From Bacteroidales bacterium Bact_20 (GTDB taxonomy: Bacteria > Bacteroidota > Bacteroidia > Bacteroidales > DTU049): a DNA stretch of 11,708 nt. The notes under the pieces are model-generated. The model made no database searches. It saw only the letters and a program-made list of their open reading frames with translations, and was not told the DNA's origin. Location of the stretch: the NCBI GenBank assembly GCA_001603615.1, contig LUZL01000169.1:1-11708 (forward strand). Direction: 5' to 3'. Each line of letters starts with the position of its first letter. Positions within the stretch are counted from its first letter, which is position 1. Position numbers and translations under genes: made by a program. Below are positions 7,048 through 11,708 of this stretch, in pieces.

Positions 7048-7129
7048 GACTCTCGTTAGAGAATTTCCACTTATAAATACAATTTTATGTTTTTTAACTT
7101 TCTATATAAATTTATTTAATAGCTAATCT

Positions 7130-9187
7130 ATGAAAATCATACTACCTTATAGTCCATGGTGGTTATTATTATTTGCTGTTATATCTGTAGGATTAGCTCT
7201 TATTTTATATTATAAAAATCCCTATGATATTTTATCTGATTTGTGGAAAAAAATATTATTGATTAATCGTAGCATCGCTTTTTTTTTACTTTTTTTCTTA
7301 CTTTTATCTCCTTTTATAGAGAAGAATAAAAAAATTATTTATCCTCCAGAAATAATTACTCTCGTAGACAATTCTCAATCTATCAGTATAGATCCTTTAC
7401 ATACATCTATAGAACCCAAAGTAATGAATCTTATCAATAAACATTCTAAAAATATTATATTTGATAATTATTCATTTTCAGATAATCTCTCAAATGATTT
7501 AAAATTTTCCTTTGATGGCAAAGCTACTAATTTATTTGATGCATTACGATTAGCACTACTCCATTCCAATGAAAAAGAAAACATTAAAGCAATATTATTA
7601 TTTACTGATGGTATAAATACTCAAAATGATGACATACATTTACTATTTAATCAATTTAAAGTACCTATTTACACTATAGCATTAGGAGATACTACTATAC
7701 ATACAGATCTACAGTTAACTAAAATTCAGTGCAATGACAAAATACCTATCGGTAGCACTTTCCCAATAGAGGTAGTACTAAATGCTAGGCAAGCTAAAGG
7801 TAAGTCATCTAAATTGCAAATTTTTTTTGATGATGAGCTACTACATGATGAAATCATTAATATAAATTATGATAATTTTTCTAAAATAATTACCATACAA
7901 GCTACAGCAAAAAGTGAAGGATTGCATAGTATAAAAGCAACATGGCACCAGATAGAAGAAGAAAAAAATATTATTAATAATTCTGAGATTAAAACAATAG
8001 AAATCATTAAACAAAAATATAAAATCGGTCTTTTGTCATGTGTTACTCATCCTGATATAGGTGCTATTAATAGAGCTCTCAGCAGCATTTTATTAAATGA
8101 AGTTATGCTAATCAGGCCTGGTAAAGATCAGTTACCAGATGATTTAGATGTTTTAATAATTTATCAACTAAATACTAATTGTCTAAGTAAACAAATCATA
8201 GAACAGCTCAAGTCATCTCCTACTCCACTATGGCTATTCATTGGAACTCAAACTCAGATACCTCTGGCTACGTCTTTTGTGCCATGGCTTGGTAATTTAA
8301 TCAATAGCAGCTATATAGAATCACAAGTAAAAGTAAATGAGCAATTCCCTTATTTTCAATTAACTGATGATGAAATAACTTTTTTCGAAAACACATCGTC
8401 TATTATAACTTTATATCCAAGGAATCTGGTTAATAATAAATTCACCACCATCTTTTACCAAAAGATAGGCAAAGCTACTACTAGTAATCCAGTAATGTTT
8501 TTTTATCCAGTAAACAATAAAAATATTGCTGTTTTTGTCGGTGAAGGTATTTGGAGATGGCGTGTAAATGCTCTAAATAATAATTCTAATGCTTTTGATT
8601 CTTGGGTAACTAAAACAATCAATTATTTATTGAGTACAAACAATGATAATAGATTCAGAATAATAGCTAAATCTATTTATCAAAGTACTGAAGCTATCAA
8701 TATACAAGCAGAATTATTAAATCAAAGTGGAGAATTGATAAATACCCCTGAAGTGCAAATCAGCATTAATTCTAATAAAGGATTTTCTGGTAATTTTTTC
8801 TTTGCTAAAACTGGCAATGCATATACTCTTTCTTTAGGTCTATTACCACCAGCCACATACACATATTCGGCTACAGTTTTATCTCCCCAGAATGCATTGA
8901 CTGCTAAAGGTACATTCATAGTAGAACAATCAGATATAGAAATGCAAAATTTAACTGCCGATCATAATTTATTAAAAGATATTGCTAGAGCATCTGGTGG
9001 TAAGTTTTTCACTTTTGCTAGTTTAGATTCATTAGATAATATATTGCTATCAGAACAAATAAATCAAACTTATTTCACTATAGAAAAAAGTACTAGCCCT
9101 ATACTACAATCTTGGATATATTTGTTAGTCATCATAGTATTATTAGCTTTTGAATGGTTTATCAGAAAATATATGGGAGGTTATTGA
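7130..9187 (+). CDS. Large membrane-anchored protein with von Willebrand factor A domain
   Basis: A protein of 685 residues. Two N-terminal transmembrane helices (about 10-27 and 42-62) lead to a vWA domain with a complete metal-ion-dependent adhesion site: D80, S82 and S84 (DNSQS), T133, and the TDG at 159-161. The middle (about 291-345, KYKIGLLSC through DLDVLIIYQL) resembles the glutamine-amidotransferase-like fold often following vWA in Bacteroidota membrane proteins. A beta-rich segment (about 540-605) looks immunoglobulin-like, then LLKDIARASGGKFF, and one C-terminal helix (about 662-680) ending in RKYMGGY. The globular part should lie outside the inner membrane. Exact function is unknown; relatives are annotated only as vWA-domain proteins. 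A T9 and a T7 run in the second helix (7279-7287, 7290-7296) keep frame. No SD and no clear own promoter, so it may follow fabG in one transcript. Confidence 0.85.
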   Translation: MKIILPYSPWWLLLFAVISVGLALILYYKNPYDILSDLWKKILLINRSIAFFLLFFLLLSPFIEKNKKIIYPPEIITLVDNSQSISIDPLHTSIEPKVMNLINKHSKNIIFDNYSFSDNLSNDLKFSFDGKATNLFDALRLALLHSNEKENIKAILLFTDGINTQNDDIHLLFNQFKVPIYTIALGDTTIHTDLQLTKIQCNDKIPIGSTFPIEVVLNARQAKGKSSKLQIFFDDELLHDEIININYDNFSKIITIQATAKSEGLHSIKATWHQIEEEKNIINNSEIKTIEIIKQKYKIGLLSCVTHPDIGAINRALSSILLNEVMLIRPGKDQLPDDLDVLIIYQLNTNCLSKQIIEQLKSSPTPLWLFIGTQTQIPLATSFVPWLGNLINSSYIESQVKVNEQFPYFQLTDDEITFFENTSSIITLYPRNLVNNKFTTIFYQKIGKATTSNPVMFFYPVNNKNIAVFVGEGIWRWRVNALNNNSNAFDSWVTKTINYLLSTNNDNRFRIIAKSIYQSTEAINIQAELLNQSGELINTPEVQISINSNKGFSGNFFFAKTGNAYTLSLGLLPPATYTYSATVLSPQNALTAKGTFIVEQSDIEMQNLTADHNLLKDIARASGGKFFTFASLDSLDNILLSEQINQTYFTIEKSTSPILQSWIYLLVIIVLLAFEWFIRKYMGGY

Positions 9188-9231
9188 TAATAATTTTTTC
9201 TTAAAATCATATTCTATTTATTAAAATATAT

Positions 9232-10203
9232 TTATTCAATTATTCTACTAGCTATCTCATATAGCTCAGCTGGCAACAAACTCCTCATACAATCAAAATG
9301 TTTTTTAGGACATTCATTAAAGCCTAGTTTAGAGCAAGGACGACAAGACACATTATTATTTTGGAAATATTCATGCATTATATCAAAATCTATTGGGTAG
9401 AAAGGATACATTCCAAATTCTGGTACTGTATTGCCCCATATAGATATCATATTTTTACGCAACGCAGCAGCTAGATGCATCATACCTGTATCATTACTGA
9501 TAACTAATTGTGCATTATCTAAAACATAAGCTGATTCTGTAATTGATAAATTACCACAATAATTAATGACTTTATCTCTCAATAGTTCGTTAATATATTC
9601 TCCCTCTTTTTTTTCCGAATCTCCACCTAATATTATCACTGGTAATGGTGATAGTTTACAAAATTCTACAATATATTCTGTTGGATATTTTTTAGTAAAA
9701 TACGTGCCTCCTATAGCAAAAGCGATAAACTTTTCTGGTAAATAATAATTAAAACTAAAAATATTAGGGAAAAAAAAGTCTAATCCTTCACCATCATACG
9801 ATATATTAAAATATTTAGCTCCTTTGAAATACCTTAACGCTACATTCTGTATTGATGTTCGCCTTTTAGTTTTAATCATTATAAACTTTTTAATATTTTT
9901 TTTGGGGAAAGAAGAAAATTCTACAGGTAGATTAGCTTTGAGCCATAAACTTCTAAAATTTTTATGTAAATCAATTAAAAAATCAAAATTTTCCCTAATA
10001 AGTTTATCAAAAATTTCTTTGGGCCCTTGGTCTACTGTCCATAATTTATCAATATATGGATTATGCAAATAAATATCTTTATAAATATTTTTTGTTAAAA
10101 AATGAATTTCTGTATTATTAGTTTGCTTTTTTAAGCAGCGAATAACAGGTGTAGTGAGTAATATATCTCCTATAGACGAAAGTCTAACAATTAGTATCTT
10201 CAT
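9232..10203 (-). CDS. GT9-family glycosyltransferase (LPS heptosyltransferase-like)
   Basis: A 323-residue GT-B fold enzyme of family GT9, which transfers heptose or another sugar to the lipopolysaccharide core from a nucleotide-activated donor at the cytoplasmic face of the inner membrane. The N-terminus MKILIVRLSSIGDILLTTPV, with D13 in the SxGD motif, is diagnostic. The C-terminal donor-binding region has ISNDTGMMHLAAAL (235-248, D238) and IWGNTVPEFG. Near the end is a cluster C287-x2-C290-x7-C298-x6-C305 with H302, seen in many Bacteroidota GT9 proteins. Whether the sugar is heptose is not shown by the sequence. It has its own TATTTTTG box 11 nt upstream and is separated from the acyltransferase gene upstream by a terminator. 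It is convergent with the vWA gene (44-nt gap, no clear terminator). No SD. Confidence 0.88.
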   Translation of the reverse strand: MKILIVRLSSIGDILLTTPVIRCLKKQTNNTEIHFLTKNIYKDIYLHNPYIDKLWTVDQGPKEIFDKLIRENFDFLIDLHKNFRSLWLKANLPVEFSSFPKKNIKKFIMIKTKRRTSIQNVALRYFKGAKYFNISYDGEGLDFFFPNIFSFNYYLPEKFIAFAIGGTYFTKKYPTEYIVEFCKLSPLPVIILGGDSEKKEGEYINELLRDKVINYCGNLSITESAYVLDNAQLVISNDTGMMHLAAALRKNMISIWGNTVPEFGMYPFYPIDFDIMHEYFQNNNVSCRPCSKLGFNECPKKHFDCMRSLLPAELYEIASRIIE

Positions 10204-10214
10204 ATGTATTTTTG

Positions 10215-10222
10215 CAAAAATA
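10215..10222 (-). promoter_or_regulatory. Bacteroidota-type -7 box (TATTTTTG) for the GT9 gene
   Basis: TATTTTTG on the minus strand ends 11 nt before the ATG at 10203, the same spacing as at prfB, and is followed by CA as there. It lies just downstream of the intrinsic terminator, as expected for a fresh transcription start. No TTTG at the usual -33 distance. Confidence 0.5.
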
Positions 10223-10249
10223 TAATTTTTTTACAAAAAAATGAAAAAA

Positions 10250-10279
10250 TAAAGGGTTCAATATAGATTGAACCCTTTA
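10250..10279 (-). terminator. Intrinsic terminator after the acyltransferase gene
   Basis: A perfect 13-bp inverted repeat, arms at 10250-10262 and 10267-10279 with a 4-nt loop. Each arm carries GGGTTCAA or its complement. On the minus strand the stem is followed by TTTTTTCATTTTTTTG, the U-tract needed for release. It lies about 20 nt beyond the acyltransferase stop. The plus strand has an A-run there instead, so it acts on minus-strand transcripts. Confidence 0.9.
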
Positions 10280-10299
10280 AAAAAATATGTTTTAATAAA

Positions 10300-11349
10300 T
10301 TAAAAAGGATTTACTTCTAAGCCTTCTTCCAAATCTTCTTGAGTAAATTCTTCTGTAACTGTACTATTAGATATATTTTCAATAGTTTCATTAGCTTTTT
10401 CTGCTTCTATCTCAGCCAATTGTTCCTCAGTATATTGCCACCATGGGTTGAAAGCATACCATTGATCTGGGTATTTTCTAATCATACTCTCCAGTTCATC
10501 AGTAAATCTTTGAGTATTTACTTGTATATCCTTTTCAGGATCACCTGTTTTTACCAACTCTATAGGAGGTTTTATTATCAACTTATATTTCCCATTTTCA
10601 CATCTTATGTTATACATAGGCACTACAGGTGAGCCTAATCTCATAGATAGTAAAGCTGGTCCTTTAGCTGCCCATTTATATCTACCCATATATTTCACTC
10701 TAACACCATCATCAAATTTCTGATCAGATAATATGATAAGTATGCCATTTTGTTTCAAAAATTTAATAAGTGCTACGCCAGTACTACGAGCTTCACTTTG
10801 TGGTATACCTTTAATGCCAATTCTACTTCTAAGCGTATTAAATTTTTCTTCAATTTTAGGGTCATCAGCTTCTCTCATTATTGTAGCACAATTGGGAAAT
10901 CCTATTAATGATAGAGCGTGAGTTATAGTAAGGAATCCACCCAGATGAGCTGTCAAACCTATAACTCCTTTACCCTGATTATATGCTTCCTCTAAATATT
11001 CTTTCCCTATTACTTCATCAAAAAATTCATCATAATCTGGCAATTTTTTTTTAGCACTATAATATGCCATGTCTATGAACATATCTTTGTAAAATTTCAG
11101 TATATTATCTACTTTTTTTTCTAATTCTCTATTGCTTAGAGCATTATCATATAAAATTTGTAAATTGGTACGTAAAACATATTTATGTTTCCTATGCACT
11201 AATAAACGCATAAAAAAACCAATAATAGCTTTATGAACTTTAGGAGGTAATATCTTAGCATTGAAGAGCAATAAATTTATAACTCCACGGCCTAAAATGT
11301 TATCTGATCCTTCACGTTTAATAATTTTAGAAATAAAATTTTTTTTCAT
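10300..11349 (-). CDS. LpxL/HtrB-like lysophospholipid or lipid A acyltransferase, atypical active site
   Basis: A 349-residue protein of the LpxL/HtrB acyltransferase family, which adds acyl chains to lipid A or related envelope lipids at the inner membrane. Support: the core GKGVIGLTAHLGGFLT (127-141), ILSDQKFDDGVRVKYMGR (206-223), the central GPALLSMRLGSPVVPMY, and the family ending YPDQWYAFNPWW (293-304). The usual HxxxxD/E catalytic pair is altered: H135 is present, but the position five residues on is L140. A weakly hydrophobic, basic N-terminus (27-55) may bind membrane. A tail of about 40 residues (308-349) rich in Glu, Asn and Thr extends beyond the family domain. The ATG at 11349 is followed by an A8 run and lies 3 nt after the stop of the acyl-activating gene, so the two are surely co-transcribed. 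A clear terminator follows. Family call good; substrate and activity uncertain. Confidence 0.82.
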   Translation of the reverse strand: MKKNFISKIIKREGSDNILGRGVINLLLFNAKILPPKVHKAIIGFFMRLLVHRKHKYVLRTNLQILYDNALSNRELEKKVDNILKFYKDMFIDMAYYSAKKKLPDYDEFFDEVIGKEYLEEAYNQGKGVIGLTAHLGGFLTITHALSLIGFPNCATIMREADDPKIEEKFNTLRSRIGIKGIPQSEARSTGVALIKFLKQNGILIILSDQKFDDGVRVKYMGRYKWAAKGPALLSMRLGSPVVPMYNIRCENGKYKLIIKPPIELVKTGDPEKDIQVNTQRFTDELESMIRKYPDQWYAFNPWWQYTEEQLAEIEAEKANETIENISNSTVTEEFTQEDLEEGLEVNPF

Positions 11350-11352
11350 ATA

Positions 11353-11708
11353 TTAATTTTTGTTTAATTCTCTCAGAGCAGCTTTATTTACCTTACCTGT
11401 GCCTGTTTTAGGCAATTCATCTAAATATTCAATCTCTTTAGGTACTTTAAATTTAGCTAAATTTTCTCTCATATATTCTAATAAATATTGTTTAGGAAAA
11501 ACTACCCCTTCGCGCAAGACGATGAAGCATTTCACTACCTCACCTCTTAGCTGATCAGGTACACCAATAGCTGCAGCTTCTTTGACACAAGGATGTTTGA
11601 GTAATAACTCTTCTATCTCAGCAGCCCACACTAGTTCGCCACCTACCTTAATAGTATCTTTAGATTTGCCAATGATATAGAAATTACCCTCTTCATCTTG
11701 TCTAGCTA
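11353..11708 (-). CDS. AMP-forming acyl-CoA/acyl-acid ligase, C-terminal 117 residues (runs off right edge)
   Basis: The open frame enters from the right edge and ends in TAA at 11353-11355, so the true start and the large N-terminal domain lie outside the window; the GTG at 11631 is an internal valine, not a start. The visible part is the mobile C-terminal domain of the ANL superfamily: the A8 hinge region YIIGKSKDTIKVGGELV, then EIEELLLKHPCVKEAAAIGVPD, and the A10 motif PKTGTGKVNK with its catalytic lysine. These enzymes activate a carboxylic acid with ATP and load it on CoA or a carrier protein. The A8 region reads GKSKDTIKVGG where GRxDDxIKVxG is usual, an ordinary variation. Coupling to the LpxL-like gene 3 nt downstream suggests it supplies or recycles an acyl group, which is inference. 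Confidence 0.9.
   Translation of the reverse strand, partial: ARQDEEGNFYIIGKSKDTIKVGGELVWAAEIEELLLKHPCVKEAAAIGVPDQLRGEVVKCFIVLREGVVFPKQYLLEYMRENLAKFKVPKEIEYLDELPKTGTGKVNKAALRELNKN

Noticed and set aside
7051..7062. TCTC-GTTA-GAGA hairpin just after fabG as a terminator
   Set aside because: Four-base-pair stem and no adjacent T-tract.
8722..8919. Opposite-strand ORFs inside vWA, ftcD, fabG, GT9 and acyltransferase genes (for example 8722-8919, 4947-5132, 9824-10072, 10339-10632)
   Set aside because: They lie wholly inside strongly supported genes and have no recognisable domain or promoter of their own.
11353..11631. A complete 92-residue gene starting at GTG 11631
   Set aside because: The frame stays open to the window edge with conserved ANL-family sequence (A8 region) upstream of that GTG. 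It is a partial gene.
1..11708. CRISPR array, insertion sequence, prophage or tRNA gene
   Set aside because: No spaced direct repeats, no transposase-like frame, no terminal inverted repeats and no cloverleaf-like segment were seen on either strand.

Overview
The window is strongly AT-rich and reads as a chromosomal stretch from a member of the Bacteroidota or a close relative. Three things point there. Several genes are preceded by a Bacteroidota-type -7 box (TAnnTTTG). No recognised gene start carries a Shine-Dalgarno sequence. The gene families also fit: a fused glutamate formimidoyltransferase/cyclodeaminase, a MCE protein of the Bacteroidota type, a TM-vWA-TM protein, and a GT9 glycosyltransferase with a cysteine-rich tail. 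No species is claimed. No rRNA, tRNA, CRISPR array, insertion sequence or phage gene was seen.

Layout. 1-1688 (minus): prfB (release factor 2, with an intact programmed +1 frameshift) followed by the N-terminal part of an OPT-family transporter that runs off the left edge. 1689-1934: divergent intergenic region holding promoter-like boxes and a short orphan reading frame. 1935-2861 (plus): an MCE/MlaD-like lipid-transport protein. 2862-3258: AT-rich gap with one possible 51-residue small ORF and a weak hairpin. 3259-4365 (minus): gcvT. 4366-4569: divergent control region. 4570-9187 (plus): ftcD, fabG and a large vWA membrane protein. 9232-10203 (minus): GT9 heptosyltransferase-like protein. 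10204-10299: a clear intrinsic terminator and the promoter of the GT9 gene. 10300-11708 (minus): an LpxL/HtrB-like acyltransferase and, 3 nt upstream of it, the C-terminal end of an AMP-forming acyl-activating enzyme that runs off the right edge.

How the genes relate. GcvT and FtcD, transcribed divergently from one region, both feed one-carbon units into tetrahydrofolate (from glycine and from formiminoglutamate). The right-hand minus-strand genes look like envelope glycolipid functions (acyl activation, acyl transfer, sugar transfer). The MCE protein is probably also an envelope lipid-handling component. FabG is the fatty-acid-synthesis reductase. Most of the window is conserved housekeeping content, and I found no convincing new multi-gene system. 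The points most worth a second look are the SD-dependent prfB frameshift in a region that otherwise ignores SD sequences, an LpxL-like acyltransferase lacking the usual catalytic acid, a TTTTTGCAA element shared by four leaders, and a few short open frames in the gaps.
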